The translations under genes and the position numbers were made by a program. DNA of 7,852 nucleotides from Pseudomonadota bacterium (lineage in GTDB: Bacteria; Bdellovibrionota; JAFGOL01), in the NCBI GenBank assembly GCA_026390535.1, contig JAPLFT010000047.1, forward strand, positions 1 through 7,852, written 5' to 3'. Under the pieces are notes generated by a model. The model was not told where the DNA came from. It saw nothing but the letters and a program-made list of their open reading frames with translations, and did no database searches. The first letter of the stretch is position 1. Every line of letters starts with the position of its first letter. Positions 1 through 5,699 of the stretch are shown one piece after another.

Positions 1-2
1 CA

Positions 3-149
3 ACTATAAATCTGGATAATCTCGACGAGAATTGTCAGGGTATAAATTTTACACCTAACGCAGCTGTTGAGAAAAAACTTGAATATGGCCTCAGCAATTC
101 ATTCGGCTTTGGAGGGACCAACAGTTCTGTTGTGTTAAAGAGAGTATGA
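3..149 (+). CDS. fabF: 3-oxoacyl-[ACP] synthase II (FabF), C-terminal end, partial
   Basis: Only the last 48 codons are in the window; the gene begins before position 1. The reading frame gives TINLDNLDE near its start and then NSFGFGGTNSSVVLKRV before the TGA at 147-149. The Asn-Ser-Phe-Gly-Phe-Gly-Gly-Thr-Asn segment is the conserved glycine-rich C-terminal strand of condensing enzymes of the KAS I/II type, and TINL is conserved about 35 residues upstream in FabF. The enzyme condenses malonyl-ACP with acyl-ACP in the cytoplasmic fatty acid elongation cycle. The catalytic Cys and His residues lie outside the window, so activity cannot be judged, and FabB cannot be formally excluded, although the TINL...FGFGGTN pattern fits FabF best. 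The stop overlaps the rpiB start as ATGA, which suggests translational coupling. Confidence 0.94.
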   Translation, partial: TINLDNLDENCQGINFTPNAAVEKKLEYGLSNSFGFGGTNSSVVLKRV

Positions 150-586
150 AAATAGTAATAGCTGCAGATCACGCAGGATATGCCCTTAAGACGATCGTTG
201 TTGATCATCTTAAATCTATCGGTGTTGATGTAATTGACCTTGGAACGAATGATTCCTCTACCTCTGTGGACTATCCCGATTACGCAAAAAAAGTTGCAAG
301 AGAAATTATGGGGCATACGGATATGCTTGGTATCCTTATATGTGGTACCGGCGTCGGTATGTCCATTACGGCCAACAAGTTCAGGGGTATAAGAGCGGCC
401 TCCGTGAGTGATACATTCTCTGCCAGGATGTCCAGGATGCACAACGATTCAAACATCCTTTGTTTTGGCGGCAGGGTTGTGGGCGGCGGACTGGCTATAG
501 ATATAGTTGATGCCTGGCTGAACGCCGAATTCGAGGGCGGGCGTCACGCAAATAGATTGAAAAAGATTAAAGAGGGGGAAGAATAA
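146..586 (+). CDS. rpiB: Ribose-5-phosphate isomerase B
   Basis: A 146-residue cytoplasmic protein of the RpiB/LacAB family, which interconverts ribose 5-phosphate and ribulose 5-phosphate in the non-oxidative pentose phosphate pathway. The N-terminus MKIVIAADHAGYALK carries the substrate-binding Asp8-His9 pair. Cys66 in ICGTGVGM is the catalytic base of the family and Thr68 follows it. His99 in MHNDSN is at the position used for ring opening. The GGRVVG segment at about 108-113 and the basic C-terminus match the phosphate-contacting region. Length is typical (about 145-150). The ATG overlaps the fabF stop by 4 bases, with an AAGAGAG purine tract immediately upstream, so expression probably depends on coupling. 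glyA begins one base after its stop. An LacA/LacB function is unlikely because no lactose or galactose genes are nearby. Confidence 0.97.
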   Translation: MKIVIAADHAGYALKTIVVDHLKSIGVDVIDLGTNDSSTSVDYPDYAKKVAREIMGHTDMLGILICGTGVGMSITANKFRGIRAASVSDTFSARMSRMHNDSNILCFGGRVVGGGLAIDIVDAWLNAEFEGGRHANRLKKIKEGEE

Positions 587-587
587 C

Positions 588-1844
588 ATGTCTTGGTTCG
601 AGTATCTCAAAAAAACAGATGAACAGATATACAAAGTGATGATGAACGAACTCAACCGCCAGGAATATGGCCTTGAACTTATAGCGTCTGAAAATTATGT
701 TTCACCTGCTGTAATGGAAGCAATGGGTTCCATCCTTACCAATAAATATGCAGAAGGATATCCGGGAAAAAGATACTACGGCGGATGCGTAAACGTGGAC
801 GAGGCTGAAAGTCTTGCAATAGAAAGAGTAAAGGCTCTTTTTGGCGCGGAATATGCCAACGTGCAGCCTCACAGCGGTTCTCAGGCGAACATGGCTGTTT
901 ACCTGGCTGCAATGCAACCGGGCGACGCTATACTTGGATTGGATCTGAGCAATGGCGGACATCTCACACATGGAAGCCCTGTTAATTTTTCCGGTTTTCT
1001 TTTTAAGGCGTATCACTACGGCGTGACAAAGGACACCAACGTTATAGATTTTGATCAGGTGAGGGAACTTGCGCATCAACACAGGCCAAAGGTAATAGTC
1101 GCCGGAGCCAGCGCGTATCCTCGTATAATAGACTTTAAGAAATTTAGAGAAATAGCCGACGAGGTCGGTGCAAAAGTCGTGGTTGACATGGCCCATATAG
1201 CCGGATTAGTCGCCGTAGGCTTGCACCCAAGTCCTATACCCTATGCTGAATTTGTTACCTCTACAACGCACAAGACATTAAGAGGACCAAGGGGTGGACT
1301 TATACTTGCCAGGGAAGAATACGGGAAGGCAGTAAACAGCAAGATATTCCCGGGTATTCAGGGCGGACCGCTTATGCACGTAATAGCCGCAAAGGCTGTG
1401 GCATTTAAAGAGGCTCAAACCCCTGAATTCAAAAAATACCAGGAACAGGTGATCAAGAACGCAAAGGTTCTTGGAGAGACATTAAAAGAGAACGGCATAA
1501 AACTGGTCAGTGGCGGAACAGACAATCATCTTGTGCTGATTGACCTTTCAGGTACGGAAATTACCGGAAAAGACGCAGAAACAGCATTAGGATTAGCAGA
1601 GATTACTGTAAACAAGAATACAGTCCCCTCTGAGACGAGATCCCCCTTTATAACCAGCGGAGTAAGGATCGGCACACCTGCTATTACAACAAGGGGTATG
1701 AAAGAAAAAGACATGGTGACTATTGGTACTTTAATAGTTAAAGTAATACAAAATATCAATAATGAGACTATAATTAAGGATGTTAAGTCTAAAGTAAGAG
1801 AACTTTGCGAAGCGCATCCTCTGTATAAGAAGGTCCTTTTTTAG
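588..1844 (+). CDS. glyA: Serine hydroxymethyltransferase
   Basis: A 418-residue PLP enzyme that converts serine and tetrahydrofolate to glycine and 5,10-methylene-tetrahydrofolate, the main cellular source of one-carbon units. It is full length (E. coli GlyA has 417 residues). Visible motifs are LIASENY (31-37), TNKYAEGYPGKRYYGG (51-66), the PLP phosphate-contact segment HSGSQAN (95-101), VDMAHIAGL (199-207) with Asp200 and His203 that contact the cofactor ring, and TTHKTLRGPRGG (226-237) with Lys229 as the Schiff-base lysine. The C-terminal VTSGVRIGTPAITTRG-type segment (TSGVRIGTPAITTRG) binds the substrate carboxylate. The start is supported by AGAGGGGG at 571-578, nine bases upstream. It lies one base after rpiB; the rpiB-glyA pairing is seen in several phyla. 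No defect is visible. Confidence 0.99.
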   Translation: MSWFEYLKKTDEQIYKVMMNELNRQEYGLELIASENYVSPAVMEAMGSILTNKYAEGYPGKRYYGGCVNVDEAESLAIERVKALFGAEYANVQPHSGSQANMAVYLAAMQPGDAILGLDLSNGGHLTHGSPVNFSGFLFKAYHYGVTKDTNVIDFDQVRELAHQHRPKVIVAGASAYPRIIDFKKFREIADEVGAKVVVDMAHIAGLVAVGLHPSPIPYAEFVTSTTHKTLRGPRGGLILAREEYGKAVNSKIFPGIQGGPLMHVIAAKAVAFKEAQTPEFKKYQEQVIKNAKVLGETLKENGIKLVSGGTDNHLVLIDLSGTEITGKDAETALGLAEITVNKNTVPSETRSPFITSGVRIGTPAITTRGMKEKDMVTIGTLIVKVIQNINNETIIKDVKSKVRELCEAHPLYKKVLF

Positions 1845-1878
1845 AGAACTAAGTTTATATTAAGCTGAGGTGTAATCT

Positions 1879-2277
1879 ATGAAACGTAGAAACAGTAGGG
1901 ATTTAGCCTTTCAGCTAGTGTATGCCATGGAAATGTCCGGCGAGGATAAAGACACTGTATTGAAGAGGTTCTCTGCGGTCAGCGACAAAATGGACGCGGA
2001 AGAATCCAAGTATGCTATGCAGCTTTTTGAATGGACTCTGGACATGATCCCCGATCTCAATGAAAGTCTTAAACCTATTATTCAACATTGGTCCATAGAA
2101 AGACTTTCTAAGGTCGACAAATCCCTTATATACCTGGGATGTTCAGAGATAGAGATGAGCGAAACACCGGCGAGTGTTGTTATAGATGAGATGATCGAAC
2201 TTGCCAAAGTTTATGGAGACAAAAATTCCCCGTCTTTTATTAACGGTATAATTGATTCCTGGCGTAAAAAACGCTAA
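1879..2277 (+). CDS. nusB: Transcription antitermination factor NusB
   Basis: A 132-residue all-helical protein of the NusB family. NusB binds the boxA RNA element with NusE (ribosomal protein S10) and supports processive antiterminated transcription, mainly of rRNA operons. The N-terminus is arginine-rich (Arg3, Arg4, Arg7), which in the family contacts RNA, and is followed by the DLAFQLVYAME helix (8-18). The C-terminal half has the family signatures: W71 with ERLSKVDKSLIYLG (74-87), then VIDEMIELAKVYGDKNSPSF (101-120) and INGIID. Length is typical of bacterial NusB. GAGGTG at 1867-1872 lies six bases before the ATG and supports this start. The 34-base gap after glyA has no clear terminator, so the gene is probably in the same transcript. 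Confidence 0.95.
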   Translation: MKRRNSRDLAFQLVYAMEMSGEDKDTVLKRFSAVSDKMDAEESKYAMQLFEWTLDMIPDLNESLKPIIQHWSIERLSKVDKSLIYLGCSEIEMSETPASVVIDEMIELAKVYGDKNSPSFINGIIDSWRKKR

Positions 2278-2301
2278 AATTTTTATTGGGAGTGATCCAA
2301 G

Positions 2302-2775
2302 ATGTCGGATGTAAAGAAAAGAGAAATATTTTTGGTGGATGCATCAACACAGTTTAAGTACGCCATATTACTGGGAGTAATAGGGCTTGTAGTTAGCGTC
2401 GTAGTTGGTGCCATTTTTTATAATTATATGTTTGCTCAGGACAGGATACTCTTACTCTCCGGCCTTAATCAGAGTGAAGAGATCGTGGCGTTTTTTGTTC
2501 AACAACAAAAACTGCTTTTTGTTAAATTAGTCGCAGTAAGTGTGATCATTACCCTTTTTATGTTCCTTATAGGGCTTATATTTTCCAACAGAATAGCCGG
2601 TTCGATATTTTCTATCCGTCGTACTTTAAATGAAATTTCCGTTACCGGAGACCTTGCCATAAGGTTCAGGATAAGAAAGAAAGATGAATTTCAGGACCTG
2701 GTGTATGACTTGAATAGAGTTATGGAGAGGATTGATTTCGATCATGGCAAAGACACAAAACAAAAAAATGGCTAA
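2302..2775 (+). CDS. Two-span membrane protein with a HAMP domain and no output domain
   Basis: A 157-residue inner membrane protein. It has a short cytoplasmic N-terminus (1-19), a first membrane helix at about 20-43, a short outer loop (about 44-71), a second helix at about 72-94, and a HAMP-like linker at about 95-145. The HAMP signs are the small-residue turn after the second helix (RIAGS, 97-101), the first amphipathic helix to about 113, Gly116-Asp117 in the connector, and the RKKDEF-DL-DLN segment (125-138) that normally begins the second helix. HAMP modules usually relay signals to kinase, cyclase or methyl-accepting domains, but here the protein ends about a dozen residues after the module. 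It may act through a partner. GGGAGTGAT at 2288-2296 supports the start. Its end overlaps the next gene by 32 bases, which suggests coupled translation. The family is recognised only by domain pattern. Confidence 0.85.
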   Translation: MSDVKKREIFLVDASTQFKYAILLGVIGLVVSVVVGAIFYNYMFAQDRILLLSGLNQSEEIVAFFVQQQKLLFVKLVAVSVIITLFMFLIGLIFSNRIAGSIFSIRRTLNEISVTGDLAIRFRIRKKDEFQDLVYDLNRVMERIDFDHGKDTKQKNG

Positions 2776-3154
2776 GATTTTAACTACTATAGCGATATTG
2801 CTCCTTGCCGGATTTCTAATATTTGAACTTATAGAAGAAAAGCCAAGGGGTGCCCTGTTTGCCGGTAAAATCCCTTCTATCAGTTATATTGAACTTAATC
2901 TTAAGGTACTAAAACAATATAATACTCCGACGGGTTCCGTTATCTCGGATTTTGGAGATCTTCTTGCCGGAAGACTTTCTGCCCCCGAATACTCCATACT
3001 AAGGTATGACCTAACTTCCTCCCTGTTTCTTGTCCTGTTACCTCTTATAGCCATGTTTGGTATACTAATGGCCCTGGGTGTGTCCAAAAGGACCCTGACC
3101 GTGATAATGGTCATTTTTGGGGTCTTCACGGTACTTCCCCTGATCCTGATCTAG
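2744..3154 (+). CDS. Unrecognised small membrane protein, three predicted spans
   Basis: A 136-residue protein from the ATG at 2744. An in-frame TTG at 2732 would add four residues, but the GGAGAGG at 2724-2730 is only one base from it. That site is 13 bases from the ATG, somewhat long but more usable. A third in-frame ATG at 2768 has no ribosome site. Predicted helices lie at about 11-30, 93-113 and 117-136, with a roughly 60-residue polar region between the first two, probably outside the membrane. The protein ends in an extremely hydrophobic tail (IFGVFTVLPLILI). I recognise no family. The 32-base overlap with the HAMP gene suggests the two proteins act together, as inference. Its last 42 bases recur in diverged form at 4467-4508, beyond the two - strand genes. 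Confidence 0.75.
   Translation: MAKTQNKKMAKILTTIAILLLAGFLIFELIEEKPRGALFAGKIPSISYIELNLKVLKQYNTPTGSVISDFGDLLAGRLSAPEYSILRYDLTSSLFLVLLPLIAMFGILMALGVSKRTLTVIMVIFGVFTVLPLILI
3113..3154 (+). repeat. Left copy of direct imperfect repeat (3' end of the small membrane protein gene)
   Basis: This stretch encodes the last 13 residues (IFGVFTVLPLILI) and the TAG stop of the upstream gene. It aligns without gaps to 4467-4508, with 32 of 42 bases identical by my count and 10 of 13 residues identical (IFGILTVLPLLLI). Most base differences are synonymous or conservative. The two copies have the same orientation and bracket the - strand lipoprotein pair. Confidence 0.6.
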
Positions 3155-3190
3155 ATCTTGTTTATTCAAAGTTATTAAATCTTTTTAATA

Positions 3191-3622
3191 TCACTGCTTT
3201 TGAATTAAATATTCCTCGTCTTTTGTAAAAGAATAAAGCCACTTATTAGTTGATTCATATCCCGTCAAATGAGCTTTTAACTTAAACTCTTTCCTCTCAC
3301 ATTTATCTGTGCCGAAACAACCATAGCGCCAAGGTTTTATTCCACAGGGAGCGGGTTTACACATACCCTTACATAAAAGGAGGATACTACTTGTTTCCCC
3401 TTTTGTGTTTGTGAATTCTAATTTTACGCCTTTAAGTGTATCCGAAATAATTTTCTCTTTGCCGATCTCTACTCGTTTAAGGTTATTCCACATTTCCAAA
3501 GATTGTTTCTCTGAAAAAGTTTCATATGAGCTTACGACAGTTTGTTTCTTAGAGAGATTCCCCGAACAGGAACACATCCCGATCAAAATAATATAAGCTT
3601 TGAAACGTAAATTTAAGAACAT
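3191..3622 (-). CDS. Cysteine-containing predicted lipoprotein, unrecognised family
   Basis: A 143-residue protein read from 3622 to a TGA at 3193-3191. The N-terminus has a short basic segment (Arg6, Lys8) and a hydrophobic run (AYIILIGM) ending in C17-S-C19-S-G. Either Cys could be a lipidation site; C19 with Ser at -1 is the better lipobox, although Met at -3 is poor. The mature part has five more cysteines, at 84, 88, 93, 102 and 108, in a cluster with CKGMCKPAPCG and WRYGC. These could form disulfides outside the cytoplasm or bind a metal. I recognise no family. It begins 16 bases downstream of the other lipoprotein gene on the same strand and shares its lipoprotein and cysteine-rich character, so the two probably form one transcript. 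The ribosome site is weak (a TAGGG-type tract). Orientation opposes the surrounding housekeeping genes. Confidence 0.72.
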   Translation of the reverse strand: MFLNLRFKAYIILIGMCSCSGNLSKKQTVVSSYETFSEKQSLEMWNNLKRVEIGKEKIISDTLKGVKLEFTNTKGETSSILLLCKGMCKPAPCGIKPWRYGCFGTDKCERKEFKLKAHLTGYESTNKWLYSFTKDEEYLIQKQ

Positions 3623-3638
3623 ATAACCCTAGTACAAA

Positions 3639-4319
3639 TCAGAGTGAACTATCGCCCCCAATATCATTCGAATTATTGCTACAGGATCCAGTACAACTCT
3701 CCCCCATACATTCAAAGCCATCACAAGTGGTACATCCCTCACCAAAACAATTACATCCAGTGGAGGAACAATTTCCGTGTGCGCCACTACAAGTAGAACT
3801 ACAGCTATGCTTACCTCCGTTAAAGGGACGATCGGTTGAATTTAAGGGGTCTGCAATATAGCTTATTTTATATACTGTGCCATTAACAGTTTCATATCTT
3901 GTTTTAATAGTCGGATTTTCTTTTTTTGGTTCGTTAGTTTTACCAGCATTATTACCATAAGCGACGGTAGCTATATCACTATCAGACATCCCGTCTTTGA
4001 TAGCTATTGCAGCTATTTTAACAGTGTCCTTATCACCTGTAACGGTAATAGGGCCTGTATAAACAGGGGAAGAAGCAGTCGGTGTTGTGCCGTCCGTTGT
4101 GTAATGTATTGTTGTGCCATTTGCGGCCGCGGTTATGGTTGCCGTCACACTTGTTGCGCCATTTGCTACAGTTGCAATATAAGAGACTGTAGGTTCAGCT
4201 GCTTTTGAATTGTCTAGATTTTCAGTTGCTGACGATGTACCTCGCTGTTTGCAAGAAGATGTAAAAAACAAAAAAGCAAAACTAAGTAAAATAAAACCAA
4301 AAGTCTTTTTACTCGACAT
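3639..4319 (-). CDS. Predicted lipoprotein with CHB_HEX_C (chitobiase C-terminal type) domain and ten-cysteine tail
   Basis: A 226-residue protein. Residues 1-22 are a lipoprotein signal (Lys4-Lys5, hydrophobic 8-19, then TSSC with Cys23 as lipid anchor). A low-complexity linker leads to a beta-sandwich domain at about 44-121 with the pattern IHYTTDGTTPTASSPVYTGP, then IAAIAIKDGMSDSDIATVAY. This is the signature of the chitobiase/beta-hexosaminidase C-terminal domain, an accessory module common on secreted proteins; no catalytic domain is present. A charged linker (about 126-140) precedes a tail with ten Cys at 173, 177, 184, 189, 191, 196, 199, 204, 209 and 213, rich in Gly and Ser. The tail could be disulfide-locked or bind metal. 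AAGGAGG five bases before the ATG gives a near-ideal start. The ligand is unknown, and a surface binding or structural role is inference. Confidence 0.85.
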   Translation of the reverse strand: MSSKKTFGFILLSFAFLFFTSSCKQRGTSSATENLDNSKAAEPTVSYIATVANGATSVTATITAAANGTTIHYTTDGTTPTASSPVYTGPITVTGDKDTVKIAAIAIKDGMSDSDIATVAYGNNAGKTNEPKKENPTIKTRYETVNGTVYKISYIADPLNSTDRPFNGGKHSCSSTCSGAHGNCSSTGCNCFGEGCTTCDGFECMGESCTGSCSNNSNDIGGDSSL

Positions 4320-4324
4320 ACGAT

Positions 4325-4331
4325 CCTCCTT
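4325..4331 (-). promoter_or_regulatory. Strong Shine-Dalgarno site of the lipoprotein gene
   Basis: Read on the - strand this is AAGGAGG, five bases before the ATG at 4319. It is the best ribosome site in the window and fixes the start of the 226-residue lipoprotein. Confidence 0.85.
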
Positions 4332-4376
4332 ATTTAATTATTAAATTTGTGTGGATATTTCAAATTGTATAACAGC

Positions 4377-4405
4377 ACTATAAACCATTTTAAATCATGA
4401 GGCAA
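4377..4405 (-). promoter_or_regulatory. Candidate sigma-70-type promoter of the lipoprotein pair
   Basis: On the - strand, TTGCCT (4405-4400) and TATAGT (4382-4377) are separated by exactly 17 bases. They match the consensus at 4 of 6 and 5 of 6 positions. Transcription would begin near 4370 and leave a leader of about 50 bases before the ATG at 4319. A second, overlapping possibility is TTTAAA with TATACA and an upstream TG, slightly closer to the gene. It is a pattern match only, in AT-rich DNA. Confidence 0.4.
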
Positions 4406-4508
4406 TATCGTTTTAACAATACTTTGTATGATCCTTCTATTATCATACTATACAGAAAAACCCTTAATCTTTGGGATTTTAACGGTATTGCCCCTACTCT
4501 TGATTTAG
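4401..4508 (+). pseudogene. Remnant resembling the 3' end of the 2744-3154 membrane protein gene
   Basis: The frame is open from just after a TGA at 4398-4400 to the TAG at 4506-4508 and encodes a hydrophobic peptide ending in EKPLIFGILTVLPLLLI. The last 13 residues match the end of the small membrane protein (IFGVFTVLPLILI) at 10 positions, with the stop codon in the same place. Upstream of about 4467 the similarity becomes unconvincing; a KP motif may correspond to KRTLT in the intact gene after a short deletion. There is no ribosome site and no full-length protein, so this looks like a broken or displaced gene end. It could alternatively be the original end of the gene, displaced by an insertion. 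The bases after the two stops do not resemble each other. Confidence 0.5.
4467..4508 (+). repeat. Right copy of direct imperfect repeat
   Basis: Partner of 3113-3154, same orientation, 32 of 42 bases identical without gaps. The distance between copy starts is 1354 bases. It lies on the far side of both - strand genes and their candidate promoter. Confidence 0.6.
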
Positions 4509-4590
4509 AACGGGCAAAAAGCGAGGCAAGAATTGTGTAAAGATATTCTGGTTCGATTCCGATAAGTAAAAGTATAGAGGAGATGAAAAT
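4509..4590. other. Non-coding spacer before the 57-residue gene
   Basis: No gene is supported here. With the remnant and promoter region it completes a 271-base stretch (4320-4590) without an intact gene. It contains a perfect T-loop consensus of tRNA type (GGTTCGATTCC, 4550-4560), but the flanking arms do not pair and no tRNA can be folded around it. I see no convincing promoter for the downstream division genes; TTGATT at 4500-4505 has no matching -10 element at a normal distance. Confidence 0.4.
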
Positions 4591-4764
4591 ATGAAGATGA
4601 ATGGAATATTTGTATTACTTATGCTTTTTACGGTAATCGGATACTCCTTGTACTACAACTACACAAATAAGAACTGTGCCCGTATCTGTATAACAAAAGG
4701 CACAGTTATGCCTCAAAGAGCCGTTGCTTCAATGGAAAGCTTGTTCTATCATAGTAAGCAATGA
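4591..4764 (+). CDS. 57-residue single-span membrane protein, unrecognised, coupled to rsmH
   Basis: The short frame opens at ATG 4591, seven bases after an AGAGGAGA ribosome site (4576-4583), and closes at TGA 4762-4764. The stop overlaps the rsmH start as ATGA. The protein has one hydrophobic helix at about residues 5-22 (IFVLLMLFTVIGY) followed by a polar tail with two cysteines (NCARIC, Cys29 and Cys33) and several basic residues (Lys27, Arg31, Lys36, Arg43). With so short and uncharged an N-terminus it could be a membrane anchor or a cleaved signal. I recognise no family. The place immediately before rsmH is usually held by mraZ, to which this protein has no resemblance. Good ribosome site, coding-like sequence and exact coupling support a real gene. 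Its function may concern division only by location. Confidence 0.7.
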   Translation: MKMNGIFVLLMLFTVIGYSLYYNYTNKNCARICITKGTVMPQRAVASMESLFYHSKQ

Positions 4765-5699
4765 ATGCTTACACACACGTACCCGTATTAAAAAAAGAAA
4801 TACTTGAATATCTGAATATAAAAGACGGCAATGTCTATGTTGATTGTACTGCCGGAAGAGGCGGACACCTTGAGGGGATACTGCAATCCGGGGCTAAAAA
4901 TATTACAGTCCTTGCCATAGATAAAGACCCCAGCAACGTTGCTTTTTTGAAGGATGTGTTTTCAAAATATAAAAATGTAACAATAATTAATTCAGATTAT
5001 AGGTTCCTGGCTGATATATTGAAATTCCACGGCATAAAAAAGGTGGACGGAATAATCTTTGATCTTGGTTTCTCAAGCATTCACATTGATGACGCCTCAA
5101 GAGGTTTTAGTTTTGCAAAGGATGGTCCTCTGGATATGAGATACGACACCAATCAGGGCCTAAGGGCGGAAGATGTTATTAATGAATATCCTGAACGCGA
5201 ATTAGGGAGAATAATAAGGGATTACGGAGAGGAAAAATTTTTTAAGAATATCTCAAGACAAATAGTAAAGGCCAGGGAAGAAAAGAAAATAACAACGACG
5301 TTGCAGTTAAAAGATATAATTCATAGGTCAATACCGACAAGGTTCAGGGCAGGTAAAAAGATAGATGCTGCCACAAAGACATTCCAGGCGATAAGGATAG
5401 AGGTTAATACCGAATTTGAATCATTAAAAGCAGTGCTCCCTGACGCTATAAATGCTTTGAATACCGACGGCAGGCTTTGTGCTATAACCTTTCACAGTAT
5501 TGAGGACAGGATAGTAAAACAGTCCGTGAACAAGGCTATAAATCCGTGTACGTGCCCCAAGGGTCTGGTACAGTGTGTTTGCGGTAAAAAACCTACGCTT
5601 AAAAGGGTCATTAAAATGCCGCTTACAGCTTCAAAGGAAGAAATACGCTTGAACCCGCGTTCAAGAAGTGCAAAACTTAGAATCGCGCAGAGGATATAA
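4761..5699 (+). CDS. rsmH: 16S rRNA (cytosine(1402)-N(4))-methyltransferase RsmH (MraW)
   Basis: A 312-residue cytoplasmic SAM-dependent enzyme that methylates N4 of C1402 in the decoding centre of 16S rRNA. It opens with HVPVLKKEILEYL (6-18), typical of the family. Motifs are the SAM-binding loop DCTAGRGGH (28-36), the acidic DKD at the end of strand 2 (54-58 region), DLGFSS (101-106), RGFSF (114-118) with DGPLDMR (121-127), the KTFQAIRIEVN segment (206-216), FHSIEDR (244-250), and a C-terminal paired-cysteine segment, CTC (263-265) and CVC (272-274), common in RsmH. Length is normal. The ATG has only a weak ribosome site and overlaps the stop of the preceding small gene, so translation is probably coupled. 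It is followed with no gap by the ftsL-like gene. Confidence 0.98.
   Translation: MNAYTHVPVLKKEILEYLNIKDGNVYVDCTAGRGGHLEGILQSGAKNITVLAIDKDPSNVAFLKDVFSKYKNVTIINSDYRFLADILKFHGIKKVDGIIFDLGFSSIHIDDASRGFSFAKDGPLDMRYDTNQGLRAEDVINEYPERELGRIIRDYGEEKFFKNISRQIVKAREEKKITTTLQLKDIIHRSIPTRFRAGKKIDAATKTFQAIRIEVNTEFESLKAVLPDAINALNTDGRLCAITFHSIEDRIVKQSVNKAINPCTCPKGLVQCVCGKKPTLKRVIKMPLTASKEEIRLNPRSRSAKLRIAQRI

Noticed and set aside
702..1196. Long - strand open frame of 164 codons opposite glyA.
   Set aside because: It lies wholly antisense to a full-length, motif-complete glyA and shows no recognisable domain or ribosome site.
3148..3157. Perfect 10-base palindrome GATCTAGATC across the stop of the small membrane protein gene.
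   Set aside because: Short, overlaps coding sequence, and no second copy or associated protein site was seen.
3173..3190. Inverted repeat with a 7-base-pair stem and 4-base loop between the convergent genes, possible bidirectional terminator.
   Set aside because: The stem is made only of A-T pairs and is too weak for a confident intrinsic terminator; AT-rich spacer gives such pairs often.
3676..3861. + strand open frame opposite the lipoprotein's cysteine-rich tail.
   Set aside because: Its composition is the complement of the Cys/Gly/Ser codons of the - strand gene, which has a strong start and recognisable domains.
4520..4580. Possible complete tRNA gene around the T-loop consensus at 4550-4560.
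   Set aside because: The T-stem pairs at only three positions, and no anticodon arm, D-arm or acceptor stem could be matched upstream.
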